A stretch of DNA of 14,743 nucleotides. Source: Spirochaetia bacterium (GTDB taxonomy: Bacteria; Spirochaetota; Spirochaetia; Treponematales; Breznakiellaceae). The position numbers and the translations under genes are program-made. The notes beneath the pieces were generated by a model. That model was not told the origin of the DNA. It saw only the letters and a program-made list of their open reading frames with translations, and searched no databases. Within the stretch, counting starts at the first letter, position 1, and the number at the start of each line of letters is the position of its first letter. Of the stretch, positions 1-7,116 are shown piece by piece. The stretch is taken from positions 1-14,743 of the forward strand of contig BOAU01000053.1 of the NCBI GenBank assembly GCA_026002025.1, written 5' to 3'.

Positions 1-13
1 TAATGGAGCTTAT

Positions 14-559
14 ATGAAAAGGAACCTTTGTCTTATCATTGCAGCGGCGCTCCTGATATCCGCCTGCGCCCATAACGCCGCCGTAAGGGACGCCGTACCG
101 GTGGAAGGAGCCGGTACGGCGATCTCCGGGCCGGCAGAGGCCGTCCCCCTGATCGGGGATCATCTTGATGAGGCGGCCTTTGCCGGTCTTCCCCCGGATG
201 CCCGGACCTACCTCGCCGCAATTTCCAAAGCCTTCCGTAATCAGGACAGGCAGTTTCTGCTGGCCCAGGGGGAAGGGACCTTCGAGGCCGATGTAAAGCC
301 CTGGTACGACGACGAAGACTATCTGGCCATGCTCTACCGCGTCGGTTCCTATGCAACGGACACCCCCTGGGGAAAAAATGAAAGGCCCCGGCTGATCCCC
401 TCGGAAATACGTGAAATTGAGTATATCAACTGGGAAGAACAGGGCCCCATGCTGGCAATTCAGGGCAGACTCGATTACAAAGACGGCTCCGCCATGCCCT
501 GCAAGATCATCCTTGCCTGGCGGCTGACGGAGCCCAGGATTTTGGGAATATACCCTTGA
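14..559 (+). CDS. Putative lipoprotein of unknown function
   Basis: This 181-residue protein starts with a lipoprotein signal: basic MKRN, a hydrophobic stretch, then a lipobox L-I-S-A-C with the acylated cysteine at residue 18. A good ribosome binding site (GGAG at 5-8, five bases before the ATG) fixes the start. The mature part is Ala/Pro-rich up to about residue 60, then becomes a compact mixed region of about 120 residues with many aromatic and acidic residues and no motif I recognise. It may be a small alpha/beta fold of the NTF2 type, but that is a guess. It should be exported, acylated and anchored in a membrane; the Lnt encoded at 4775-6421 would do the last acylation step. Its stop codon overlaps a TTG that may start the decayed gene behind it, so the two were probably once an operon. 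Any promoter lies outside the window. Confidence 0.85.
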   Translation: MKRNLCLIIAAALLISACAHNAAVRDAVPVEGAGTAISGPAEAVPLIGDHLDEAAFAGLPPDARTYLAAISKAFRNQDRQFLLAQGEGTFEADVKPWYDDEDYLAMLYRVGSYATDTPWGKNERPRLIPSEIREIEYINWEEQGPMLAIQGRLDYKDGSAMPCKIILAWRLTEPRILGIYP

Positions 560-755
560 CCAGAGATGAGGCGGAGGCTTTACTGCGCTGGGGCGGGGAC
601 CAAAACTCCAAGAAGAACTTGCCCTGATTAACGCAACCCTGGATAGTGTGGTTTATGATAATTTTGACAAGCTGATTCAGTTATGCGATGCCATGGCCTT
701 CCCCGAAAGGATCTGTCCCATCAAAATATATACAAACTTTTTGAAGATGAAATAA
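556..755 (+). pseudogene. Remnant of an HD-domain hydrolase-like gene, internally deleted and frameshifted
   Basis: Two pieces in different frames look like the two ends of one gene. The first begins at TTG 556, overlapping the lipoprotein stop (TTGA), and reads LTRDEAEALLR, which resembles the start of small HD-domain hydrolases (typically MxREEALxLL). The second is open from about 573 to the TAA at 753-755. From 606 it encodes 49 residues with the segment YDNFDKLIQLCDAMAFPE, which resembles the C-terminal region of the same proteins (typically YDxLIQLCDALxLPEG). The middle, including the HD metal-binding motif, is absent, so I infer a large deletion plus frameshift. The family assignment rests on recalled sequence patterns and is tentative. 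It is certain only that no intact coding frame spans this region. Confidence 0.5.
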
Positions 756-784
756 AAACCACCATCTTTGGTTAAAATCGCAGC

Positions 785-820
785 AATTAAAAGGTTCGCG
801 CCGTTTCAATGGCGCGAACC
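785..820 (-). terminator. Probable intrinsic terminator of the rho-rpmE transcript
   Basis: Read on the minus strand, the last hairpin of the array has a perfect 10-bp GC-rich stem and is followed directly by TTTTAATT (785-792), the usual shape of an intrinsic terminator. A weaker 5-bp hairpin at 757-773 followed by TTTTTATTT lies further downstream as a possible backup. Confidence 0.65.
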
Positions 821-887
821 GTGCGTTAAACGACGTTTTAATGTCGTTTAACGCGATAGTTCATGCCGTTTTAATGGCATGAACTAT
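793..887. repeat. Array of three tandem perfect hairpins with a common loop
   Basis: Three palindromic units lie end to end. Unit 1 (793-820) has a 10-base stem GGTTCGCGCC, unit 2 (823-854) a 12-base stem GCGTTAAACGAC, and unit 3 (856-887) a 12-base stem ATAGTTCATGCC. Each left arm is followed by an 8-base loop (GTTTCAAT, GTTTTAAT, GTTTTAAT) and by its exact complement. The core CGTTTYAATG is shared, and the loops start 32 and 33 bases apart. The outer part of each arm keeps GTT...AAC, while the inner bases change on both arms together, so pairing is preserved although sequence is not. The right arm of unit 3 contains the rpmE stop codon (884-886). The array separates the convergent plus-strand lipoprotein/remnant region from the minus-strand rho-rpmE unit. 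It could be a bidirectional terminator, an mRNA 3' stabiliser or a REP-like element. Confidence 0.9.
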
Positions 888-893
888 TCTTTT
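856..893 (+). terminator. Possible intrinsic terminator for plus-strand transcription
   Basis: Read on the plus strand, the third hairpin (12-bp stem, 856-887) is followed by TCTTTT (888-893). This could stop transcripts from the lipoprotein and remnant before they run antisense into rpmE. The stem is AT-richer than that of unit 1 and the T tract is interrupted. Confidence 0.4.
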
Positions 894-1087
894 ATGCTGT
901 ACTTCTTCCTGAACCGCTCAATCCGCCCGGCGGTGTCTACCAGCTTCTGTTTACCCGTAAAGAAGGGGTGGCAGGCGGAACAAATTTCCACCTTGATATC
1001 CTTAACGGTTGAGCGGGTCTCAATCACGTTCCCGCAGGCGCAGGTGATCTTTGTCATCTCGTATTTGGGATGAATCTTCTCTTGCAT
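884..1087 (-). CDS. rpmE: 50S ribosomal protein L31, zinc-binding form
   Basis: This 67-residue protein matches bacterial L31 over its length: IHPKYE near the start, HPFFTGKQ in the middle and [10 protein letters not shown] near the end. Cysteines 16, 18, 36 and 39 form the CxC...CxxC zinc site that marks the zinc-dependent L31 type, as opposed to the cysteine-free paralogue some bacteria use under zinc limitation. GGAGG lies about nine bases before the ATG. The gene is 73 bases behind rho on the same strand, with no terminator seen between them, so the two are probably cotranscribed. Its stop codon is inside the third hairpin of the array at 793-887. Confidence 0.97.
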   Translation of the reverse strand: MQEKIHPKYEMTKITCACGNVIETRSTVKDIKVEICSACHPFFTGKQKLVDTAGRIERFRKKYSIKE

Positions 1088-1160
1088 TATCTCTATCCTC
1101 CAATGTGCGTTCGCCCCGGTATGCTGACTCTGCCAGTTTAACCTTTAGAACGCGATTCCC

Positions 1161-3032
1161 TTAGTCCATTGCCGCCGAACCGGTGTTCATCGACTTAAGG
1201 AATGCTTCATTATTCTTGCTTTTCTTCATCCTGTCAACCAGGAGTTCGATGATCTCGATGTCGTCCATGGGGTTGATAACCTTGCGGAGGACCCAAATCT
1301 TCTGCATTTCCTCTTCGGAGAGGAGCAGTTCTTCCTTCCGGGTGCCGGATTTCTTGATGTTGATCGCCGGGAAGAGCCTGCGGTCGGAAATGCGCCGGTC
1401 CAGGTTGATTTCCAGATTGCCGGTGCCCTTGAATTCCTCAAAAATCACTTCATCCATGCGGCTACCGGTCTCGATCAGGGCGGTGGAGATGATGGTCAGG
1501 CTCCCCCCTTCCTCGATATTACGGGCGGCGCCGAAGAAGCGCTTGGGCTTGTGGAGGGCGTTAGAATCCACACCGCCTGAGAGTATCTTCCCCGATGTGG
1601 GCACGGTCTGGTTATAGGCCCGGGCCAGCCGGGTGATGGAATCCAGGAGGATCACCACGTCCTTTTTGTGCTCCACCAGTCGCTTGGCCTTTTCCAGGAC
1701 CATTTCGGTTACCTGCACATGCCGGGTGGCCTGTTCGTCAAAGGTTGATGAAATCACCTCCGCCCGGACAGTCCGTTCCATGTCGGTTACTTCCTCGGGC
1801 CGCTCGTCGATGAGGAGTACGATAAGGTAAACCTCAGGATGGTTTTTGGTGATGGCATTGGCTATCTTCTGCATCATGATGGTTTTCCCTGTCCGGGGAG
1901 GGGCCACGATGATGGCCCGCTGGCCCTTGCCGATAGGACAGAACAAATTGATGACCCGCTCGCTGATGCCCTCGGTCGCCGTTTCCAGGTCCAGTTTTTG
2001 ATTGGGGTACAGGGGGGTCAGGTTGTCAAAGGGGATGCGGTTCTGGGCCACCGTGGGGTCGTCGTAGTTGACGGTTTCCACCCGGAGCATGGCAAAGAAG
2101 CGCTCTCCCTCTTTGGGGCTGCGGATCTGACCGTAGACCGTGTCACCGGTTTTGAGGGCAAAGAGCCGTATCTGGCTGGGGCTGATATAGATGTCGTCCG
2201 GGCCGGGGAGGTAGGAATTCTGGGGGCTCCGCAGAAAACCATAACTGTCGGGGAGGATCTCCAGGGAGCCGTAGGCGTAAATGACCCCGCCGCGCTCGGT
2301 ATGGGCCTTGAGCAGGGAGAAGATGATCTCCTGCTTTTTAAGGGCAACCATGTCCTCGTGGGTGATGTTATAACAGGCCGCCAGTTCGCGGAGGTCTATC
2401 ATGTTAAGCCGGATAAGCTCGTTGATGCAGAGCCGGGGCTTGCCGCCGTCCTGATCGCTGCGGGGCTCCGGTTTGCCGTAAATGTCGGGCATGGAAGGCA
2501 GGTTTTTCGGCAGACTCATGGCGGGCCGGTCCGACGGAGGCAGCGCCTGAGAAGCGCCGTCCAATCCGGGGACGGCCCCGGCGGAATTCCCAAAACCGGC
2601 GTTTCCGGCCAGGTTCCCACCAGTATTGCCGGTACTTCCAAAACCATTTCCCCCGGCGGGAAAAGACCCGGCGTTCATAATACCCTGGGAAGGTGCCTGA
2701 GTCCCCCGGCTATTGTAACGGGACCGGGGATGGGAAGGGCCCTGCCAGTCATTTCCGTTGGAAATTCCGGCATCCTGCCTGTGTTCCCGGTAGGGAGTAT
2801 GTTTTGTCCGGGCCCGTACCACTACCTTATTGCCGGAACGTTCATCCGCGCCGTCATCCCCGGCCTCAGATGCAAGATCCCCCTCATCACCGGCAAAGGA
2901 AGTATCCTGAGAAACAGGAGCAGCTTCATCTTTCTCCTGAACTTCCGCCGGAATTTGGTTCCCCGGCTCAAAACTTAATTGTTCTTCACTTTCCGCAATT
3001 TTAGGTTTGCGACCTCTCCGCAGCATTGCCAT
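1161..3032 (-). CDS. rho: Transcription termination factor Rho with a long disordered N-terminal extension
   Basis: Rho is a hexameric RNA helicase that ends transcription. Counting from the ATG at 3032, about 200 residues of low-complexity sequence come first: an acidic part (roughly 15-65), then a Gly/Asn/Ser-rich part (roughly 90-165). Next come the Rho N-terminal helical domain (about 203-248), the cold-shock-type RNA-binding domain (about 254-323), and the ATPase domain with Walker A APPRTGKT at 377-384 and Walker B VVILLD at 459-464. The Q loop (SGGVDSNA) and the R-loop lysine (TSGK) are intact. Total length is 623 residues, against 419 in E. coli. A TTG at 3038 would add two residues, but AGGCGG lies six bases before the ATG and directly abuts the TTG, so I prefer the ATG. 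Walker A has Arg where E. coli Rho has the first Lys (APPK); the catalytic Lys is kept. Confidence 0.97.
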   Translation of the reverse strand: MAMLRRGRKPKIAESEEQLSFEPGNQIPAEVQEKDEAAPVSQDTSFAGDEGDLASEAGDDGADERSGNKVVVRARTKHTPYREHRQDAGISNGNDWQGPSHPRSRYNSRGTQAPSQGIMNAGSFPAGGNGFGSTGNTGGNLAGNAGFGNSAGAVPGLDGASQALPPSDRPAMSLPKNLPSMPDIYGKPEPRSDQDGGKPRLCINELIRLNMIDLRELAACYNITHEDMVALKKQEIIFSLLKAHTERGGVIYAYGSLEILPDSYGFLRSPQNSYLPGPDDIYISPSQIRLFALKTGDTVYGQIRSPKEGERFFAMLRVETVNYDDPTVAQNRIPFDNLTPLYPNQKLDLETATEGISERVINLFCPIGKGQRAIIVAPPRTGKTIMMQKIANAITKNHPEVYLIVLLIDERPEEVTDMERTVRAEVISSTFDEQATRHVQVTEMVLEKAKRLVEHKKDVVILLDSITRLARAYNQTVPTSGKILSGGVDSNALHKPKRFFGAARNIEEGGSLTIISTALIETGSRMDEVIFEEFKGTGNLEINLDRRISDRRLFPAINIKKSGTRKEELLLSEEEMQKIWVLRKVINPMDDIEIIELLVDRMKKSKNNEAFLKSMNTGSAAMD

Positions 3033-3146
3033 TATCAACCGCCTATAGGTTATTAGTAAGGAAAAGGATATATTCCATCGAGTATAAGGTTTTAATAATT
3101 CTTGTTTCCAGTCAGATTATTTCTAAACATATGATAGGATTAAGTA

Positions 3147-3176
3147 ACAATAAACGATAACTCAAATCATTGTCAA
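3147..3176 (-). promoter_or_regulatory. Candidate sigma70-type promoter of rho-rpmE
   Basis: On the minus strand there is a perfect -35 box TTGACA (3171-3176), an 18-base spacer, and a -10-like TATTGT (3147-3152). It lies in an AT-rich stretch between pncC and rho; the -35 box overlaps the last codons of pncC. It would leave a leader of roughly 110 bases before rho, long enough for Rho autoregulation as known in other bacteria. No leader structure stands out by eye. Confidence 0.5.
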
Positions 3177-3668
3177 GAGGACTTCCACCACCTGCTTTGC
3201 CGCGGAATTCCGCACCCCATTGCGGGAATCCTTATAATGAAAAACTTGGGCCTTGGTTTCCCCGCCCCGGACAGCAAGGGCTATCCAGACCGTCCCCACC
3301 GGAACAAGGGTCCCGTCCCCGCCGGGGCCTGCAAGGCCCGTCACCGCCGCCGCAAAATCGGCGTTGCTTTTCTCAAGTGCCGCCTCCGCCATGGCGCAGG
3401 CGGTCTCCCGGCTGACAGGGCCGTACTTTTCTACCATGGCCCGGTCCAGGCCCAGCATCTTCACCTTGGCGTCCACCGTATAACTGACAAAGGAGCCCCA
3501 GAGCACATTGGACGCCCCGGGAAAGCGGGCAATCAAATCCGCCGCCAGTCCTGCGGTACAGGATTCCGCCAGCGCAAGGGTTTTTGACAGGGCGGTAAGC
3601 TTTTTTACCAGCAGTTCCGCAACCGCGGCATCCCCGGAATCAACAAGCCCTCGCAACAAATCAGACAT
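3162..3668 (-). CDS. pncC: CinA C-terminal-domain protein, nicotinamide-nucleotide amidohydrolase
   Basis: This 168-residue protein is the stand-alone CinA C-terminal domain, whose family member PncC deamidates NMN to nicotinic acid mononucleotide in pyridine nucleotide salvage. Visible family motifs are AESCTAG (34-40, containing the serine reported as catalytic), GSFVSYTVDAKVKMLGL (58-74, with the conserved Tyr and Lys), GPVSRETA (83-90) and VTGLAGPGG (109-117). The N-terminal molybdopterin-binding-like domain of full CinA is absent, so a role in competence is not implied. Its ATG overlaps the end of the bactofilin gene by 8 bases and has only a weak ribosome binding site, so translation is probably coupled. 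It is the last gene of its unit. Confidence 0.92.
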   Translation of the reverse strand: MSDLLRGLVDSGDAAVAELLVKKLTALSKTLALAESCTAGLAADLIARFPGASNVLWGSFVSYTVDAKVKMLGLDRAMVEKYGPVSRETACAMAEAALEKSNADFAAAVTGLAGPGGDGTLVPVGTVWIALAVRGGETKAQVFHYKDSRNGVRNSAAKQVVEVLLTMI

Positions 3669-4083
3669 TGGTTTTCTGCAATTCAGCCTTTATCTCTTCC
3701 GTGGGCCGGGAAAAGATCTCCACTTCCTTGTCCACGGCGGTCATGCTGCACTGACCGTCAAAAAGAACCCCATCGGCAATGCGGAGCCGTGCGGCGGTAA
3801 CATCCCCATGGACTTCCGCCCCGCTGAGCATATCCACCTTGTCCACCGCATGAACCGCCCCAACCACTGTGCCATAGACAATGAGGGAACTTACCTGTAT
3901 CCGATCCGCATACACCTCCGCGCCCCTCTCCACAATGAGCGCCCCGGTGGCTTCAATCGTACCGTTGAATTTTCCCTGAATACGGAGGGTTTCCCTGAAC
4001 CGGAGCAGGCCGTTAAAACTGGTGGTCTGTCCCAGCACTACCTCCGCAGCGGCGTCCCTTTTCTTCCCTTCCGTATTCGTCAT
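3661..4083 (-). CDS. Bactofilin (polymer-forming cytoskeletal protein)
   Basis: From the ATG at 4083 this is a 140-residue protein with the bactofilin (DUF583) core. A short polar N-terminus (about 1-15) is followed by roughly 90 residues of short beta repeats with regular Gly and small hydrophobic residues (for example LRIQGKFNGTIEATGALIVE, then two or three similar turns), and a charged C-terminal tail. Bactofilins form nucleotide-free filaments at the inner face of the membrane that organise cell shape and peptidoglycan synthesis. The frame is open further upstream, but that would run inside the response regulator gene; the ATG at 4083 forms an ATGA overlap with the upstream stop and has AGGA six bases before it. 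The exact job in this organism cannot be read from sequence. Confidence 0.9.
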   Translation of the reverse strand: MTNTEGKKRDAAAEVVLGQTTSFNGLLRFRETLRIQGKFNGTIEATGALIVERGAEVYADRIQVSSLIVYGTVVGAVHAVDKVDMLSGAEVHGDVTAARLRIADGVLFDGQCSMTAVDKEVEIFSRPTEEIKAELQKTNV

Positions 4084-4778
4084 TTCTGTTCCTGATGCGG
4101 AAAACTGCGGCTCTCTTTTTCCAGTACCGAAAGGCCTATCTCGTTTTTCTTGAGATCCTCCCATTGGGTAAGGGTTTTTTCAAGCCTGGCATCCAGTTCT
4201 GCAATATGTTTTCTGACCTTCTGAGTTTTTTCCGTAATAAGGCCCAAAAGCCGGGGCAGGGTGTCCTTGTCCGCCTGGGCAATGGCCGAATCCAAACCAT
4301 CAATACTGCTTACAAAATTTGCAAGGCTGTTTTTTATGTCTTCGTTTAGTTCTTCCGCCAGGTCAAGCCGGGATTCCCGCACCGCAATCTGGGCGATAAG
4401 CTCCCGGTTCCGCAGCACCACCCGGATACGGGCAAACACTTCGGAAAAATTGAAGGGCTTGGTGATATAATCCTCAACCCCAAGTTCAAAGCCCTCAACC
4501 TTATCCTTAACATCATCCAGGGCGGAGAACATGATAATGGGGATGTCCTGATATTTTGGATCGCCCTTAAGGGTCTTGGTAACTTCCCAGCCGGACATCC
4601 GGGGCATGATATTGTCCAAAAGAATAAGATCCGGATTAAAACGCTTTACCTTTTCCAGGGCCTCAAGGCCGTCTTCGGCCTTTTCAACGATAAAACCCAG
4701 TTTGGAAAGCATGACTTCAAAAAATTCAAGATTGAGCTGTTCATCGTCAACGATGAGTATCTTCTTTCGGGTGTTCAT
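4080..4778 (-). CDS. Response regulator with receiver domain and coiled-coil C-terminus
   Basis: This 232-residue protein has a complete receiver domain at about 5-122: acidic pocket D11-D12, phosphoacceptor D55 in LLDNIMP, switch Ser85 in FSALDD, and Lys107 in YITKPF. The remaining 110 residues are charged and helical, with heptad-like spacing in several stretches, and contain no recognisable DNA-binding, cyclase, phosphodiesterase or methylesterase domain. It probably acts through protein contacts, perhaps as a scaffold or dimer. The start has AGGAAGGAG just before it and overlaps the lnt stop (ATGA). The following gene, a bactofilin, starts on its stop codon. No histidine kinase is encoded in the window, so its partner is unknown. 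Confidence 0.9.
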   Translation of the reverse strand: MNTRKKILIVDDEQLNLEFFEVMLSKLGFIVEKAEDGLEALEKVKRFNPDLILLDNIMPRMSGWEVTKTLKGDPKYQDIPIIMFSALDDVKDKVEGFELGVEDYITKPFNFSEVFARIRVVLRNRELIAQIAVRESRLDLAEELNEDIKNSLANFVSSIDGLDSAIAQADKDTLPRLLGLITEKTQKVRKHIAELDARLEKTLTQWEDLKKNEIGLSVLEKESRSFPHQEQK

Positions 4779-6421
4779 AGGCTCCTTCCTTTTTTTATTA
4801 TCCTGATTATACAGGAGAGGCTCCCAAACATCAACAGGATAATGGCGGCGGCAACAAAGACAAGGGCCAGGAAATCCCCAAACCGGGTATAAAGGGTATC
4901 GGGGGTGACTACAGGAACCTCCGCAATAAGGGCGACCTCCGTAAAGGGCGCGGCCAGGGCGATGACCCGGCCATTGGGGTCCACCGCGCAGGTCTGGCCC
5001 GATGCGGTGGAGCGTACCATGGATCGCCGGTTTTCCACCGCCCTAAAAACCGCCATACCCAGGTGCTGGTTCTGGGCGGGAAGGCTCGCGGACCAGGCGT
5101 CATTGGAGAGGTTCACGATAAGTTCCGCCCCGTTCCGCACAAATTCCCGGCTCAAATAACCGAAGGTGTCTTCAAAGCAGATGGGGCTTGAAAATTTAAA
5201 GCCCCCGGCGGAAAAGACCGTGGCCTCCTCCCCCTTTTCCCAAAAATGGGTATCCGCATCTTTCAGGGCTTTATATACCCAGGGCAGCTGTTTTTCGTAG
5301 GGGAAATGCTCCGTAAAGGGCACCAGGTGGAGCTTGCGGTAGAGACCCGTCAGTTTCCCCTGTTCATAGAGCATCACGGCGTTGTAGTCGATGCGGTAAT
5401 CTTCCTGGGGATTATAGGGGTCCTTTTTTGGATTTTTGATCGGGTCCTTGCGGGCGTCGTCGTTCCCGATTAAAAAAGGCACTTCCTGAAGGGCAAGGTA
5501 ATCCAGCAGTTCCTTCACCAAGTCCCATGATTCATTATCCCCCCGGTAGGTGGTATGCCAGTAAATCCGGGGAACAAAGGCCGTCTCGGACCAGACCACC
5601 AGGTCAAGCTTGGGCTCCGCCTTGACGGCCTCATTGGAGAGGCGTTTCAGTATCTCGTAATTCTGCCGGTAGGTCCCGATGTCCCCCCGCCAGGGATCGG
5701 TGTTGTGCTGAATCAGGGCTATCCGCGCGGTCTTTGCCCCGGAATAATCAATTTGGGAGAAAAATCCGTACCCCAATGCGGCACAGAGACAGAAAATCCA
5801 GACAATGGCGGATACCCGTTCCTGATGAAAAAAGGCCCTGAGCCTCTCGGGTATGTCCCGAAAAACGGCGCCCGACACCGCGGCCCCGAGCCATGCAGAG
5901 GGAAACACAACCAGTGCGGAAACACCCCAGACCCCGAAAATGCTTGCGATCTGAATAACCGGAATCATTTCCCACTGGGAATAGCCCATTATTCCGTAGG
6001 AATAACCGAGAAAACCCTGGGTACGGAGGTACTCATAAGTTATCCAGAGGACCCACTGAACCAGATAACCCCGGCGGGGAAAAAGCCGCTCCGCAATTTT
6101 GAGCAGGGGAAAAAGCAAGGCCAAATAAACCAGATATATGGAATTGACAATGAGACCGGCCAGAGGGTGAAAGACGCTGAGCCAATAGTTAAAGAGACTA
6201 TATGCGGAATAGCCGTAGAGGGCGCCCCAAAAAACCGAAGCCGCAAGACCGACCCGGCGGATAAGCACAAATACGGGAACAAGGGCAAACCAGGCAAGAA
6301 GGGGGAGCCCCTTTTCGATCAGAAGATTGGGGAAGGCAAGGGTAAAAAGCAGGGCCCCCAAAACCACAAGGGCCAGATTGACAAGAAAATCCCTTATGGG
6401 GCGGCCTTTAAGCAAATTCAT
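4775..6421 (-). CDS. lnt: Apolipoprotein N-acyltransferase
   Basis: Lnt adds the third acyl chain to the N-terminal cysteine of lipoproteins in the inner membrane. The 548-residue protein has an N-terminal bundle of hydrophobic helices (about 12-225), a nitrilase-like domain (about 230-500) and a final membrane helix (about 515-537). The triad is present: Glu279 in VVWSETAF, Lys363 in YRKLHLVPF and Cys415 in SSPICFED; Glu371 matches E. coli Glu343. Two details differ from E. coli: the residue after the cysteine is Phe instead of Tyr, and NDAWF is NDAWS. About 16 extra residues rich in Lys, Asp and Pro lie around 324-342. Start and stop overlap the neighbours (ATGA on both sides), so it is translationally coupled with the HU-type gene and the response regulator. 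Confidence 0.95.
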   Translation of the reverse strand: MNLLKGRPIRDFLVNLALVVLGALLFTLAFPNLLIEKGLPLLAWFALVPVFVLIRRVGLAASVFWGALYGYSAYSLFNYWLSVFHPLAGLIVNSIYLVYLALLFPLLKIAERLFPRRGYLVQWVLWITYEYLRTQGFLGYSYGIMGYSQWEMIPVIQIASIFGVWGVSALVVFPSAWLGAAVSGAVFRDIPERLRAFFHQERVSAIVWIFCLCAALGYGFFSQIDYSGAKTARIALIQHNTDPWRGDIGTYRQNYEILKRLSNEAVKAEPKLDLVVWSETAFVPRIYWHTTYRGDNESWDLVKELLDYLALQEVPFLIGNDDARKDPIKNPKKDPYNPQEDYRIDYNAVMLYEQGKLTGLYRKLHLVPFTEHFPYEKQLPWVYKALKDADTHFWEKGEEATVFSAGGFKFSSPICFEDTFGYLSREFVRNGAELIVNLSNDAWSASLPAQNQHLGMAVFRAVENRRSMVRSTASGQTCAVDPNGRVIALAAPFTEVALIAEVPVVTPDTLYTRFGDFLALVFVAAAIILLMFGSLSCIIRIIKKGRSL

Positions 6422-6747
6422 TTTTTCCTGGATGAGGCGCCGCGGGGGGCGCCCAAATTCCAGACATCCTGTTTTAATTCCCTCCCCGGCCTGAATGAGG
6501 CTATTCCATGGGAAGAAACAGATACGGCTTCTCCGGTTTTTGGGTTCCGGGCCTTTGAACGGCCCTTGCGGATCTTGACCTCGAAGGTTCCAAAACCCCG
6601 CATCTCAATAACCATGTTTTTGACAAGGGAATCTTTTATATCGTCAATAAAAAGATCGATAATGGTCCTGATTTCCTGACGGTTCATACCGGTTTTTTCG
6701 TAGAGGGAATCGATAATATCAGCTTTGGTATACTTCTCTACCGCCAT
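6418..6747 (-). CDS. HU/IHF-family nucleoid DNA-binding protein
   Basis: From the ATG at 6747 this is a 109-residue member of the HU/IHF family. The two N-terminal helices cover about 7-45, GFGTF is at 51-55, and the DNA-embracing arm contains RSKARNPKTGE (63-73) with the proline that intercalates at DNA bends. A tail of about 12 residues after the usual end is basic and Gly/Ser-rich, making it slightly longer than typical HU. Whether it behaves as HU or IHF cannot be decided from sequence. A GTG at 6750 would add one Met, but GGGGA is better placed for the ATG. It lies 40 bases behind rpsT with no terminator and overlaps lnt by ATGA. Confidence 0.95.
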   Translation of the reverse strand: MAVEKYTKADIIDSLYEKTGMNRQEIRTIIDLFIDDIKDSLVKNMVIEMRGFGTFEVKIRKGRSKARNPKTGEAVSVSSHGIASFRPGRELKQDVWNLGAPRGASSRKK

Positions 6748-6787
6748 CACTTCCCCACCGAGACCTAAACCGTATGCAATTCAGGGC

Positions 6788-7063
6788 TTACTGGGCGGCC
6801 TTGATCGAATTAAAAAGCCGCTGCATCCTGGATTTCTTGCGGGATGCGGCATTCTTCTTGATAATCCCCTTTTGGGCGGCCGTATCGATCTTCTTGATCA
6901 TGTCTTTAAGAGCGGCTTCTGCTTCGCCAACTTCTTTTTTCTGAGCCAAAACCGTAAATTTTTTGGCGCTGGTCCGGACGGAACTCTTTACCGCCTTATT
7001 CCGGATACGGCGCTCTTCACTCTGCCGGTGACGCTTTTCTGCCGAACTTATCTTACCTGCCAA
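6788..7063 (-). CDS. rpsT: 30S ribosomal protein S20, started by TTG
   Basis: This 91-residue, Lys/Arg-rich helical protein matches S20: SAEKRHRQSEERRIRNKAVKS near the start, the central AxxKKEVGEAEAALKDMIKKID helix and KGIIKKNAASRKKSRM near the end. The start codon is TTG (7063), preceded at six bases by GGGGG; the next Met is residue 55, so no ATG alternative exists. E. coli rpsT also starts with TTG, where it is linked to autogenous translational control. S20 binds 16S rRNA early in 30S assembly. It lies 53 bases behind the small zinc-ribbon gene and 40 bases ahead of the HU-type gene, probably in one transcript. Confidence 0.97.
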   Translation of the reverse strand: MAGKISSAEKRHRQSEERRIRNKAVKSSVRTSAKKFTVLAQKKEVGEAEAALKDMIKKIDTAAQKGIIKKNAASRKKSRMQRLFNSIKAAQ

Positions 7064-7116
7064 AGGAAACCCCCACTATATAAACTAAATCTAAAGCAGC
7101 GTTAAAACGCCCGGCT

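Noticed and set aside
793..887. CRISPR-like array: regular 32-33-base spacing, and the loop read on the minus strand (ATTGAAAC) resembles the 3' end of many CRISPR repeats.
   Set aside because: The shared repeat is only about 10 bases, the intervening sequences are perfect hairpin arms instead of foreign spacers, there are only three units, and no cas genes are present.
1839..2978. Long plus-strand open frame of 379 codons opposite rho.
   Set aside because: It is antisense to clearly conserved Rho sequence, has no recognisable domain, and is explained by GC-rich codon positions of rho.
5555..6679. Long plus-strand open frame of 374 codons opposite lnt and the HU-type gene.
   Set aside because: It crosses two well-supported genes on the other strand and is a Gly/Pro/Lys-rich translation without domain features.
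7100..7112. Palindrome GCGTTTTAACGC between the zinc-ribbon gene and rpsT as a relative of the hairpin array.
   Set aside because: It shares only CGTTTTAA with the array, its pairing is very short, and the final bases of the core differ.
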